Assembly (NCBI RefSeq): GCF_003850565.1 | Contig: NZ_CP027706.1 | Span: 3,100,001-3,164,000 of the forward strand | Direction of reading: 5' to 3' | Source of the DNA: Pseudomonas sessilinigenes | GTDB lineage: Bacteria > Pseudomonadota > Gammaproteobacteria > Pseudomonadales > Pseudomonadaceae | DNA: 64,000 bases | In this document: one piece after another, positions 36,662 to 44,410 of the stretch | How positions within the stretch are numbered: position 1 is the first letter of the stretch | Layout of the letters: every line of letters begins with the position of its first letter | The notes under the pieces: model-generated | Told to the model about the DNA's origin: nothing | Database searches by the model: none | The model's input: only the letters and a program-made list of their open reading frames with translations | Translations under genes and position numbers: made by a program

Positions 36662-37220
36662 GTTCTGGCATCGGCCACCTTCGGGCTACCGCCCGGGACT
36701 GACCCTCAATCAGTTGCGGCGTGACCTTGCGGGGCTGGAGTTCGATGGGCAGGGCATGGCACGGGGGACTTTCCGTTGCCTGCAGCGCGGCCTGGCCTTC
36801 GAGGTGGCGGAGTGCCCCCAGGCCCAGTTCCTGATGCATATCGTGGCTTGCCAATGGTCCATGCGGGTGCCATGTGCCGGCCCGGGGCAGGCCCGAATCA
36901 CCCTGCGCCATACCGGGGCGATCCGGCGCCAGGGGGTTGCCGCCCGGTTGCAGGTGGGCGATTCGGCCGACTGGGCGCCTCTTCTCCAGCGCCTGTGTCG
37001 GGATCGGCAGCTGCTTGAGGTGCTGCTGCCCCTGGATTTCAAGCGCCTGGAACTGTGTCGTGACGAGCGGGGCTGGCAGGTGACGCTGGAGCACTTCGGC
37101 GCCAGCGAGGTGGTCAACCGGCTACCGGGAATGCGTCGCTACATCCGTTTGAACACCGAGCAGCGCGAGGCGTTGCTGGGCAGTTTCAGCCATCTGCAAC
37201 GCTTGTTGGGAGGCTACTGA
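36627..37220 (+). CDS. DUF3156 family protein
   Basis: This 197-aa cytoplasmic protein has no signal peptide or membrane segment. I recognise it as DUF3156-like (PPSGYRPGLTLNQLRRDLAGL, MRRYIRLNTEQREALLGSF). It starts inside the permease gene, overlapping it by 35 bp, so translation is probably coupled and the protein likely works with the permease or its substrate. Arg and Leu are abundant. No catalytic motif is evident and no function can be given. Confidence 0.75.
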   Translation: MNLSSWRQNLFEFWHRPPSGYRPGLTLNQLRRDLAGLEFDGQGMARGTFRCLQRGLAFEVAECPQAQFLMHIVACQWSMRVPCAGPGQARITLRHTGAIRRQGVAARLQVGDSADWAPLLQRLCRDRQLLEVLLPLDFKRLELCRDERGWQVTLEHFGASEVVNRLPGMRRYIRLNTEQREALLGSFSHLQRLLGGY

Positions 37221-37229
37221 ACCGCGTAC

Positions 37230-37246
37230 TGGCACAACCTCTGCTT
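37230..37246 (+). promoter_or_regulatory. Candidate sigma-54 promoter upstream of the feaR-like gene
   Basis: TGGCAC followed by CTGCTT gives the required GG-N10-GC spacing (GG 37231-37232, GC 37243-37244), close to the consensus TGGCACG-N4-TTGC. It lies about 115 bp before the GTG start. Confidence 0.35.
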
Positions 37247-37268
37247 GAGCCGCGACAGGTTATCCAGG

Positions 37269-37291
37269 TTGCCAGGTGCCTTGCCTGGCAA
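37269..37291 (+). promoter_or_regulatory. Inverted repeat in the feaR-like leader
   Basis: TTGCCAGG and its perfect complement are separated by 7 nt, between the sigma-54-like site and the start codon. It could be an operator or a leader hairpin. Confidence 0.4.
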
Positions 37292-37319
37292 ATAGATAAC
37301 ATGTTAATGATATTGCCAT

Positions 37320-37327
37320 AACAACAA
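37320..37327 (+). promoter_or_regulatory. Candidate Hfq/Crc motif in the feaR-like leader
   Basis: AACAACAA is an exact AAnAAnAA match 33 nt before the GTG start at 37360. Confidence 0.45.
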
Positions 37328-37359
37328 TGGCGGTCTGAACCGGCTTTCGGAGGTGCACA

Positions 37360-38295
37360 GTGCTTGCTTCGCATAGTTTCAGTTCCTGGGTCGGCGCCCT
37401 GCAGGGCGTCTGCGGTCGATTTGATGCCCGTCCGGCGCGCAATCCGGCGTTGTTCATTGGCGAGGTCGGATTGCAGGACTACGCCGGGCTGGAGGTGGCG
37501 CAGATCCGTACCAACGCCGGGCTGATCTCCCGGCAGAGCACCACGGCCGACCATGACGACGATCGCCATTGCTTCCTGATCGTCCAGCGCAGCGGCCATG
37601 CGCGCCTGAGCCAGGACGGCGAGAGCGTTGAGCTGGCCCCGGGCGACATGGCCTTGCTCGATTCCGCTGGTGCTTGCGAGATCGTGCCCCATGGCCTGAT
37701 CGAGCATGCCTCGTTCCATTTGTGCCGGGAGGAGGTCTACCGGCACCTGCCGGCCCAGCAGCGCAAGTTCGGCAAGCTGTCGCAAAACTGCGCCAGTGGC
37801 CGGTTGATGCGCCTGCTGGTGGAGCAGATCTGTGCCGGCGACCTCCACGGCTGCGCGGCGCAGCAGGAAGGGCTGGCCTTGCAGGAAGCGCTGATCGCCT
37901 TGCTCGGCCCGACCTTGCGCCATACCGCAGGCCTTGCCGGCCTCGACGAGGGCCTGCATGGCCCATGTCTTGGGGAGCAGGCGCGGCAATTGATCCAGCA
38001 ATCGCTCAACGAGCCGAGCCTGACCCCGGTGTCCCTGGCCGGGCAACTGAATATCTCGGTGCGCCAGTTGTACCGATTGTTCGAGGAGCAGGGCGACAGC
38101 GTCTGTCGTTTCATCCAGCGTTCACGGCTCAAGCGCAGTGCGGCGGATTTGAGCAACCCGCACCTGCGCAACGAATCGATCACCGATATCGCCTTCAAGT
38201 GGGGCTTTACCGATTCGGCGCATTTCAGCCGCACCTTCAAGAAACATTTCGAACAGTCGCCCCGGGATTTCCGTGCGCGTTCATTGAATGCCTGA
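37360..38295 (+). CDS. feaR: AraC-family regulator, FeaR-like
   Basis: The start is GTG 37360 with a strong GGAGGT. The 311-aa protein has an AraC-binding-like cupin N-terminus (HCFLIVQRSGHARLSQDGESVELAPGDMALLDS) of the FeaR/AraC_binding_2 type and a C-terminal AraC DNA-binding domain (TPVSLAGQLNISVRQLYRLFEE, ITDIAFKWGFTDSAHFSRTFKKHFEQSPRDFR). FeaR activates aromatic-amine degradation genes in E. coli; an aldehyde dehydrogenase of the matching type lies upstream. The specific name is inferred from similarity of pattern and context. Confidence 0.82.
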   Translation: MLASHSFSSWVGALQGVCGRFDARPARNPALFIGEVGLQDYAGLEVAQIRTNAGLISRQSTTADHDDDRHCFLIVQRSGHARLSQDGESVELAPGDMALLDSAGACEIVPHGLIEHASFHLCREEVYRHLPAQQRKFGKLSQNCASGRLMRLLVEQICAGDLHGCAAQQEGLALQEALIALLGPTLRHTAGLAGLDEGLHGPCLGEQARQLIQQSLNEPSLTPVSLAGQLNISVRQLYRLFEEQGDSVCRFIQRSRLKRSAADLSNPHLRNESITDIAFKWGFTDSAHFSRTFKKHFEQSPRDFRARSLNA

Positions 38296-38360
38296 GGGCG
38301 TGTAGCCGCCGGCGTCGGTGGGGCGAGGCGATTCCCAGAAGGCCCTGCGGGCCTTGTCGC

Positions 38361-38445
38361 AGCCTTCCAAGCTCGGCAGCGGCTACAGGCCAGTGCTGTG
38401 TGTAGCCGCTGCCGCAGGCTGCGCCCGGGCGCGTAGCGGCCGCAA
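38361..38445. repeat. Inverted pair of REP palindromes
   Basis: Two copies of a TGTAGCCGCTGCCG-type pseudomonad REP face each other (inverted copy about 38361-38388, direct copy about 38401-38445). The direct copy itself folds (GTAGCCGCTGCCGCAG with downstream GCGTAGCGGC). They occupy the gap between the convergent AraC and LuxR genes. Confidence 0.75.
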
Positions 38446-38482
38446 GGTTGGCGCAGTGGTGGATCGTTGAAGGCCGACAGGC

Positions 38483-39325
38483 TCAGGGGTTTTCCAGGTC
38501 GTGGCCCAGGGACTGGATGAACAACGAGAACAGCTCCGGCTGGCTGGAGATGTCCAGCTTGGCGTAGAGATGCCGGCGGTGGACCTTGACGGTGTCCGGG
38601 GAGATCTTCAGGCGCTCGGCCATGGCCTTGGAGGAGAACCCGCGCAGGATCAGCCGGGCGATCTCCAGCTCCCGCTCCGATAGCACGGCATGACCGAACT
38701 GGCTCAGGGCATCGCGCACCTGGCTGGCCATCTCGACGGCGGCTGGCACCTGGGGTTTGGCCTGGGTGTGCTGCCAGTGCTGCTGCATGAGCGGTAGCAC
38801 CCAGGCGGCGAAGGTGGTGAGCAGGCCGACTTCATCGTTGCCGAATAGGCGCTGGCTACCCAGGGACAAGGACAGGGTGCCGGTTTCAGGCAGTTGCAGG
38901 ATGAACTGCACTTCGTCCTCCAGCACGTTGTCGTGGAAATAGCTGAGGAAGTACTCGCTCTGGCGGAAGTGGTCCGGTGTCACTTCTTCCAGGCGATACA
39001 GGCCGCTGGGGTAGCCCTCGCGGCAGGCCTGGAAAAACGGGTCCAGCAGGTACATGCCACTCAGGTAGGTGACCATCGGGGCGGGCTTGCTGTTGGGCTG
39101 GGCATCGTACTCCTCGAGAACCTGTGGCAGGCCTTCGTGGGGGTAGAGCATCACCAGGGCGTTGTCGAACGGCGTGGCCTGATGCAGCAGCAGGACCAGC
39201 TGCTTCCAGAATCGCGGTTGGCCAATCAGCGTGAGGGCTCGTCCCAGGCTGCTATGCAGGCCGACTTCCCCGAACAGGTTACTCAAAGGTTGCGCTCCAC
39301 CGATGTGCTGAAAATGCGTGATCAC
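38483..39325 (-). CDS. LuxR-family transcriptional regulator
   Basis: This 280-aa protein has a C-terminal LuxR helix-turn-helix (LSERELEIARLILRGFSSKAMAERLKISPDTVKVHRRHLYAKLDI) and an N-terminal sensor region of unknown type (RFWKQLVLLLHQATPFDNALVMLYPHEG). The GTG start at 39325 has no strong ribosome-binding site, so the exact N-terminus is uncertain. It is divergent from the permease/peptidase operon at 39493 across 167 bp and is the likely regulator of it. The paired LuxR at 31169 shares only the output domain. Confidence 0.88.
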   Translation of the reverse strand: MITHFQHIGGAQPLSNLFGEVGLHSSLGRALTLIGQPRFWKQLVLLLHQATPFDNALVMLYPHEGLPQVLEEYDAQPNSKPAPMVTYLSGMYLLDPFFQACREGYPSGLYRLEEVTPDHFRQSEYFLSYFHDNVLEDEVQFILQLPETGTLSLSLGSQRLFGNDEVGLLTTFAAWVLPLMQQHWQHTQAKPQVPAAVEMASQVRDALSQFGHAVLSERELEIARLILRGFSSKAMAERLKISPDTVKVHRRHLYAKLDISSQPELFSLFIQSLGHDLENP

Positions 39326-39468
39326 GGTTTCGTCGATTTACCCGATGCCGTCAAGGGGGAGTACTCCAATAGGGGAATTTCTCGCCAGCGAGCCACTGAC
39401 TAGAGTGGCAGGCGTCAAGTGCGACCCAGAGCGCACCCGCCCGATGAATCTCGTTCCTGCCTCAGACC

Positions 39469-39476
39469 AACAATAA
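39469..39476 (+). promoter_or_regulatory. Candidate Hfq/Crc motif in the second permease leader
   Basis: AACAATAA is an exact AAnAAnAA match 16 nt before the ATG at 39493, just upstream of the GAGGA ribosome-binding site. Confidence 0.5.
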
Positions 39477-39492
39477 GCACGAGGATAACGAT

Positions 39493-40857
39493 ATGAGCTC
39501 TCCCTCTACGCCCGACGGCGTATTGAAACCCACCTTGAGCGTGTTCGACGTGGTGGCTATCACCGTGTCTGCAGTGACTCCCGCCAGTTCCGTGTTCGTG
39601 ATCGCCCCCTTTGCCATCCATCAGGCCGGCAGCGGCGTGTTCCTGGCCTTCGTCATGGCGGGCCTGCTAGCGCTGATGTTCGCCTTCTGTTATGCCGAGC
39701 TGGGCCGGGCCCACAACAGTGCCGGCGGCGAATACGTGTATGCCAAGCGGGTGTTCGGCGGCCTTGCCGGCTATGCCACCTTCCTGACGGTGCTGGTGAT
39801 GCTGCTGTTCATCCCGCCGGTCCTGGCCACGGGTGCCGCTACCTACCTGAACAACGCCCTGGGCACTCAGTACGATTCCCAGACCGTGGCCCTGGCGATC
39901 GTCACCTGCAGCTACCTGCTGGGCATCCTCAATATCAAGCTCAATGCCTGGATCACCGGGACCTGCCTGTTGCTGGAGGTAGCGGCGTTGCTGGTGATCG
40001 TCTGGCTGGGGTTCGGCAACGCTACGCAGCCGGTGAGCATCCTGTTGCAACCGCAGATCCTCGATCATGGCGTGCTGCAAGCGGCGCCCTGGGCCCTGGT
40101 GATCGGGGCGGTGGGCATCGGCCTGTTTGCCTATAACGGCTACGGCCCGGCGGTGTTGCTGGCCGAAGACATGAAGTGCGGGGGCCGCGGGGTGCACAAG
40201 GCGGTGCTCTGGTCCCTGGTACTGGTGGTGATCATCGAGCTGGTGCCGCTCACCGCGCTGCTTATCGGCGCACCCTCTTTGAGCGAGATGCTCGCCAGCC
40301 CCGATCCGATCGGCTACCTGCTCACCAGCCATGGCAACGAAACCCTGGCCCGGGTGGTCAGCGCCGGGATCTTCCTCTCGGTGTTCAATGCCATCGTCGC
40401 CATCGTGATCCAGATCGGCCGGGTCGTCTTCAGCAGCGGCCGCGATGCCCTGTGGACACCGGGCATCAATCGTCTGTTCACCCGTATCCACCCGCGCTGG
40501 GATTCGCCCTGGCTGGCCACCTTGTTCCTGGCGGTTCCTTCGGCGCTGCTCAGTTTCAGCTCGAACCTGGCGGACCTGACGTCCTTCAGCGTGCTGCTGA
40601 TCATGCTGGTGTACCTGGTGGTGGCTCTGAGCGCGCTGATGAGCCGGGTCCTGCTGCGCGATCGCGAGCATCCCTATCGCATGCCGCTGTGGCCGGTGCC
40701 GGCGCTGCTGGCGGTGGTCGGTGCCGGGTACCTGCTGGTCAATCTGTTTCTCGACGCGTCCCTGCGGGACATCATGGTAATCATCGGCTTGCTGGCACTG
40801 TCGGTGATCCTCTATTGCACCAATGGCCGGTACAGCCCGGCGTTCCAGAAATTGTAA
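39493..40857 (+). CDS. APC-family amino acid permease
   Basis: This 454-aa permease has about 12 predicted membrane helices. APC motifs include the N-terminal VVAITVSAVTPASSVFVIAP helix 1, CYAELGRAHNSAGGEYVYAKRVFGG (the conserved AEL...P/S-x-GG segment), FAYNGYGPAVLLAEDMK and GRDALWTPGINRLFTRIHPRW. It begins the operon that continues 9 nt later with a P1 peptidase, so it probably imports amino acids or small peptides or amides hydrolysed by that enzyme. Confidence 0.92.
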   Translation: MSSPSTPDGVLKPTLSVFDVVAITVSAVTPASSVFVIAPFAIHQAGSGVFLAFVMAGLLALMFAFCYAELGRAHNSAGGEYVYAKRVFGGLAGYATFLTVLVMLLFIPPVLATGAATYLNNALGTQYDSQTVALAIVTCSYLLGILNIKLNAWITGTCLLLEVAALLVIVWLGFGNATQPVSILLQPQILDHGVLQAAPWALVIGAVGIGLFAYNGYGPAVLLAEDMKCGGRGVHKAVLWSLVLVVIIELVPLTALLIGAPSLSEMLASPDPIGYLLTSHGNETLARVVSAGIFLSVFNAIVAIVIQIGRVVFSSGRDALWTPGINRLFTRIHPRWDSPWLATLFLAVPSALLSFSSNLADLTSFSVLLIMLVYLVVALSALMSRVLLRDREHPYRMPLWPVPALLAVVGAGYLLVNLFLDASLRDIMVIIGLLALSVILYCTNGRYSPAFQKL

Positions 40858-40866
40858 GGAGTGGTT

Positions 40867-41967
40867 ATGCGAGCACGTGAAGTGGGTATCAGTCTGGGCC
40901 TGGGAACTCCCGGCCCGCTCAATGCGATTACCGATGTTGCCGGTATCCGGGTCGGCCACAGCACGCTGAAAACCAGCATCGGCGGCAAGCAGGTGCGCAC
41001 TGGTGTGACGTTGATCGAGCCCCGGGCCGAGCATGCTCGTCTGCAGCCGTGTTTCGCCGGTTGCCATGTGCTCAATGGCAATGGCGATGCCACGGGCCTG
41101 GAGTGGATTCGCGAGGCTGGAACCCTGACCACGCCGATCGCCATTACCAATACCCATAGCGTGGGTGTGGTGCGCGATACGCTGATTGCCCTGGAGCGCG
41201 AGGCGCTGGCCGATCCTTCGGTGTACTGGTGCATGCCGGTGGTGATGGAGACCTTCGATGGCCTGTTGAACGATATCTGGGGCCAGCACGTGGGGCCCGC
41301 GCAAGTGCGTGAGGCCATGTCCAGGGCCGAATCCGGACCGGTCGCCGAAGGGGCGGTTGGCGGGGGCACTGGAATGATCTGCCACGAGTTCAAGGGTGGC
41401 ATCGGTACCGCGTCCCGACGGCTGCCGGCGGAGCAGGGTGGCTATACCGTCGGGGCGCTGGTCCAGGCCAACCACGGCAAGCGCGTGGAGTTGCGGGTCG
41501 ATGGTTATCCCGTGGGACGCCACCTGAGCGAGATCGTCTCGCCCTTCGCTGAGCGTGGCACCCCGGGCATGGGTTCGATCATCGTGATCCTGGCCACCGA
41601 TGCACCGCTGTTGCCGCACCAGTGCCAACGCCTGGCCCAGCGCGCATCCATCGGCATCGCCCGCACCGGCGGTGGCACCGAGGATGCCAGCGGCGACATC
41701 TTCCTGGCCTTTGCCACAGGAAACCGGGACTTGCCCACTGCCGACTACACGCTCGAGGAATCAGGGCGGACGACGCCGGTGACGATGCTCAACAACGATC
41801 AGATCTCTCCGCTGTTCAGTGCTGCTGCCGAGGCCGTGGAGGAGGCGATCATCAATGCCCTGCTGGCCGGCGAGCCGATGACCAGTGCCGACGGTGTGCA
41901 AGTTCCGGCACTGACGGCGCAGATACTCAAGGATGCCCTGCAAGCGACGGGTTGGAGCATGAAGTAA
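40867..41967 (+). CDS. P1-family N-terminal-nucleophile aminopeptidase (DmpA/BapA-like)
   Basis: From ATG 40867 (AAGGAG upstream) the protein has 366 residues. Family P1 (S58) enzymes self-cleave before a Ser that becomes the nucleophile of the beta chain. The matching site here is Gly236-Ser237 in PGMGSIIVILATDAPL. Other family motifs are present (GITDVAGIRVGHST-like start, TNTHSVGVVRDTL, GMICHEFKGGIGTASR, IGIARTGGG). Substrates include beta-peptides and D-amino-acid amides or peptides. There is no signal peptide, so it should act in the cytoplasm on imported compounds. Confidence 0.93.
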   Translation: MRAREVGISLGLGTPGPLNAITDVAGIRVGHSTLKTSIGGKQVRTGVTLIEPRAEHARLQPCFAGCHVLNGNGDATGLEWIREAGTLTTPIAITNTHSVGVVRDTLIALEREALADPSVYWCMPVVMETFDGLLNDIWGQHVGPAQVREAMSRAESGPVAEGAVGGGTGMICHEFKGGIGTASRRLPAEQGGYTVGALVQANHGKRVELRVDGYPVGRHLSEIVSPFAERGTPGMGSIIVILATDAPLLPHQCQRLAQRASIGIARTGGGTEDASGDIFLAFATGNRDLPTADYTLEESGRTTPVTMLNNDQISPLFSAAAEAVEEAIINALLAGEPMTSADGVQVPALTAQILKDALQATGWSMK

Positions 41968-42267
41968 GAGGCGGAAAAGTGGGACGTAGTTGGCATAACT
42001 TCATATGAGGATATTTAATAATTAAATTGTAGATTGTCGGACAATGGCTGCCGCCAATCAGTTGGAAAAGGAATATTTCGACTGGGCAGTCATTGTTTTC
42101 GGGAGTTTCGTGGAACAGTGGAAATTGACGTCAAAAAAGTAGTGGACGTTTGATTTCGAATTGTGTCAGTTTCCTTGCGCCTGCTTAAGGCGAGTGATAG
42201 GACGATCTCGCCAGGGATTGTCGCTATCTGACAAAAACTGTTCCATTGATTACAAGGAAGTGTGTTT
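41968..42267 (+). promoter_or_regulatory. aprA upstream region
   Basis: This 300-bp gap is distinctly AT-richer than the flanks (for example ATTTAATAATTAAATTG near 42015-42030) and must contain the aprA promoter and leader. No terminator with a T-run was found directly after the peptidase gene. No other gene is supported. Confidence 0.6.
42189..42261 (+). promoter_or_regulatory. aprA leader with three GGA sites (RsmA/RsmE-type)
   Basis: A hairpin GGCGAG/CTCGCC (42189-42194/42207-42212) exposes GGA at 42200-42202 in its loop. AGGGA (42213-42217) follows. A 12-mer at 42250-42261 (TTACAAGGAAGT) matches the RsmA SELEX-type consensus RUACARGGAUGU at 10 of 12 positions and overlaps the Shine-Dalgarno sequence. 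GacA/Rsm control of aprA translation is established in related strains; the individual sites are inferred. Confidence 0.65.
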
Positions 42268-43719
42268 ATGTCGAAAGTAAAAGTGAATGACGCTATTGAT
42301 GCAGCTGAACAACAACTGGTGCCTCTGGCCGCAGCAAGTTCGGCGTATAACCAGATCAATAGCTTCAGCCACCAGTATGATCGTGGCGGCAATCTCACGG
42401 TCAATGGCAAACCTTCGTTCTCGGTCGACCAGGCAGCTACGCAGATCCTGCGTGACGGTGCTTCCTACAAGGACCTGAACGGCAATGGCAAGATCGATCT
42501 GACCTATACCTTCCTGACCTCGGCGACCCAGGCCACCATGAACAAGCATGGTATCGCCGGGTTCAGCCAGTTCAGCGCCCAACAGAAAGCCCAGGCCGTG
42601 CTGTCCATGCAGTCCTGGGCCGACGTGGCCAATGTGGTCTTCACCGAGAAGGCTTCCGGTGGTGACGGCCACATGACTTTCGGCAACTACAGCAGCGGCC
42701 AGGATGGCGCGGCGGCATTTGCCTATCTGCCGGGCACTGGCGCAGGTTATGACGGTACTTCGTGGTACCTGATCAACAGCAGCTATACCCCGAACAAGAC
42801 CCCTGACCTGAACAACTATGGCCGTCAGACCCTGACCCATGAGATCGGTCACACCCTGGGCCTGGCCCACCCTGGCGACTACAACGCCGGGAATGGCAAC
42901 CCGACCTACAAGGATGCCACCTACGGGCAGGACACCCGTGGCTACAGCATCATGAGCTACTGGAGTGAAAGCAATACCAGCCAGAACTTCAGCAAGGGCG
43001 GGGTCGAAGCCTATTCGTCCGGTCCGCTGATCGATGATATCGCTGCCATCCAGAAGCTCTACGGTGCCAACTACGCCACCCGTGCCGGTGACACCACCTA
43101 CGGCTTCAACTCCAACACCGGGCGCGACTTCTACAGCGCGACCTCGTCGGCCGACAAGCTGGTGTTCTCGGTATGGGACGGTGGCGGCAACGACACCCTG
43201 GACTTCTCTGGTTTCACCCAGAATCAGAAGATCAACCTCAATGAGACTTCGTTCTCCGATGTTGGTGGCCTGATCGGCAACGTTTCCATTGCCAAGGGTG
43301 TGACCGTAGAGAACGCCATCGGCGGTTCGGGCAACGACCTGTTGATCGGTAACAACGTCGCCAACGAGCTCAAGGGTGGTGCCGGCAACGACATCATCTA
43401 CGGCGGTGGCGGTGCCGATAAACTGTGGGGCGGTTCCGGCGCGGACACTTTCGTGTTCGGTGCCAGCACCGATTCCAAGCCGGGTGCGGCCGACCAGATC
43501 ATGGATTTCGTCAGTGGCCAGGACAAGATCGATCTGACCGGTATCACCAAGGGTGCGGGCCTGCACTTCGTCAACGCCTTCAGCGGCGCGGCGGGTGATG
43601 CGATCCTCAGCACCTCCGGTGGTGTCAGCACCCTGTCGGTGGACTTCTCCGGGCACGGCGTGGCGGACTTCCTGGTCACCACCATCGGCCAGGCAGCAGT
43701 CAGCGACATCGTTGCCTGA
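42268..43719 (+). CDS. aprA: Extracellular alkaline metalloprotease AprA (serralysin)
   Basis: This 483-aa zinc metalloprotease of family M10B starts at ATG 42268 with AAGGAAG. The zinc site [11 protein letters not shown] spans residues 191-201 and is followed by the Met-turn SIMSYW. RTX nonapeptide repeats ([40 protein letters not shown]) lie at about 345-395 and bind calcium. The C-terminus ends in SDIVA, a serralysin-type secretion signal with a terminal hydrophobic motif. There is no Sec signal peptide. It is exported by the AprDEF type I system encoded downstream and inhibited in the periplasm by AprI. Confidence 0.98.
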   Translation: MSKVKVNDAIDAAEQQLVPLAAASSAYNQINSFSHQYDRGGNLTVNGKPSFSVDQAATQILRDGASYKDLNGNGKIDLTYTFLTSATQATMNKHGIAGFSQFSAQQKAQAVLSMQSWADVANVVFTEKASGGDGHMTFGNYSSGQDGAAAFAYLPGTGAGYDGTSWYLINSSYTPNKTPDLNNYGRQTLTHEIGHTLGLAHPGDYNAGNGNPTYKDATYGQDTRGYSIMSYWSESNTSQNFSKGGVEAYSSGPLIDDIAAIQKLYGANYATRAGDTTYGFNSNTGRDFYSATSSADKLVFSVWDGGGNDTLDFSGFTQNQKINLNETSFSDVGGLIGNVSIAKGVTVENAIGGSGNDLLIGNNVANELKGGAGNDIIYGGGGADKLWGGSGADTFVFGASTDSKPGAADQIMDFVSGQDKIDLTGITKGAGLHFVNAFSGAAGDAILSTSGGVSTLSVDFSGHGVADFLVTTIGQAAVSDIVA

Positions 43720-43733
43720 GTGAAGTAGACGCG

Positions 43734-43755
43734 GGGCGCTGCCGATGCGGCGCCC
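43734..43755 (+). terminator. Hairpin between aprA and aprI
   Basis: GGGCGC and GCGCCC form a stem around a 10-nt loop, 15 nt after the aprA stop, followed by TGTGTTCTTG. It could attenuate readthrough so that aprA exceeds the downstream genes, but the T-run is weak. Confidence 0.45.
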
Positions 43756-43813
43756 TGTGTTCTTGCATCGGCCCTGGCAACTGGGCGAGTCTACCGGGCG
43801 GACGGAGTACCTT

Positions 43814-44200
43814 ATGACCCCACACACCCTGAGTCGCAAGGCGGCCATCTGGCTGGTGGCGACGTTGATGATGTTTTATGGAGCGATGAGCATGGCAAGT
43901 AGCCTGCGTTTGGCGGACCCCTCGGAACTGGTTGGGCATTGGCAGCTGCAGCAGGAGGCCCGCCCGGGCACCGCGTGCACCCTGGACTTGTTGCAGAACG
44001 CTGCCCTGGGGGCGGGCGCCGACTGCCTGTCGCAATGGGTCGGGGAAGCCGTTGTCGGCTGGTTCCCGGAGCCCGATGGCATCGCCATCACCGGGCGTGA
44101 AGGTTCGAAAGTGATTTTCTTCAGCCGCCAGCAAGAGGGGGTGTATGAAGCACGCCTCAAGGCCGACGAGCTGATAGTTCTACAGCGTGCGGCTAATTAA
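43814..44200 (+). CDS. aprI: Periplasmic alkaline-protease inhibitor AprI (Inh)
   Basis: From ATG 43814 (GGAG 8 nt upstream) the protein has 128 residues, with a signal peptide ending near SMASS. The mature part starts SLRLADPSELVGHWQLQQ, whose N-terminal SLR inserts into the protease active site in known Inh proteins. Two Cys (CTLDLLQ and ADCLSQW) form the conserved disulfide, and the Inh beta-barrel follows (GWFPEPDGIAITGREGSKVIFFSR). It protects the periplasm from misdirected AprA. Confidence 0.95.
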   Translation: MTPHTLSRKAAIWLVATLMMFYGAMSMASSLRLADPSELVGHWQLQQEARPGTACTLDLLQNAALGAGADCLSQWVGEAVVGWFPEPDGIAITGREGSKVIFFSRQQEGVYEARLKADELIVLQRAAN

Positions 44201-44410
44201 CGGTCGAGGTTGTTCGTTCTGTATTGGATGGGCGCTGGATTGTTTCTCGATTGAACGACAGGAGTATGTTCGGGTTGCTGTTGCAGACAGCGGTCCGAAT
44301 TATCTGTGTCCGCAGGCTTTATGAATTAAAAAGAGCAATTAACTAGTTATGTACTAGATTGGTTCTTCGCAAATGGACGCGGACTAACAGCTCAGGGAAA
44401 TGGTTAAAAA
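44201..44410 (+). promoter_or_regulatory. Intergenic region aprI-aprD
   Basis: This 210-bp gap becomes strongly AT-rich at 44320-44350 (TTAAAAAGAGCAATTAACTAG), consistent with a separate promoter for the exporter genes. AGGGA 13 nt before the aprD ATG is the likely ribosome-binding site. Confidence 0.4.

Noticed and set aside
43330..43460. Tandem short repeats suggestive of a CRISPR or satellite
   Set aside because: They are in-frame RTX glycine/aspartate nonapeptide codons of AprA; there are no spacers.
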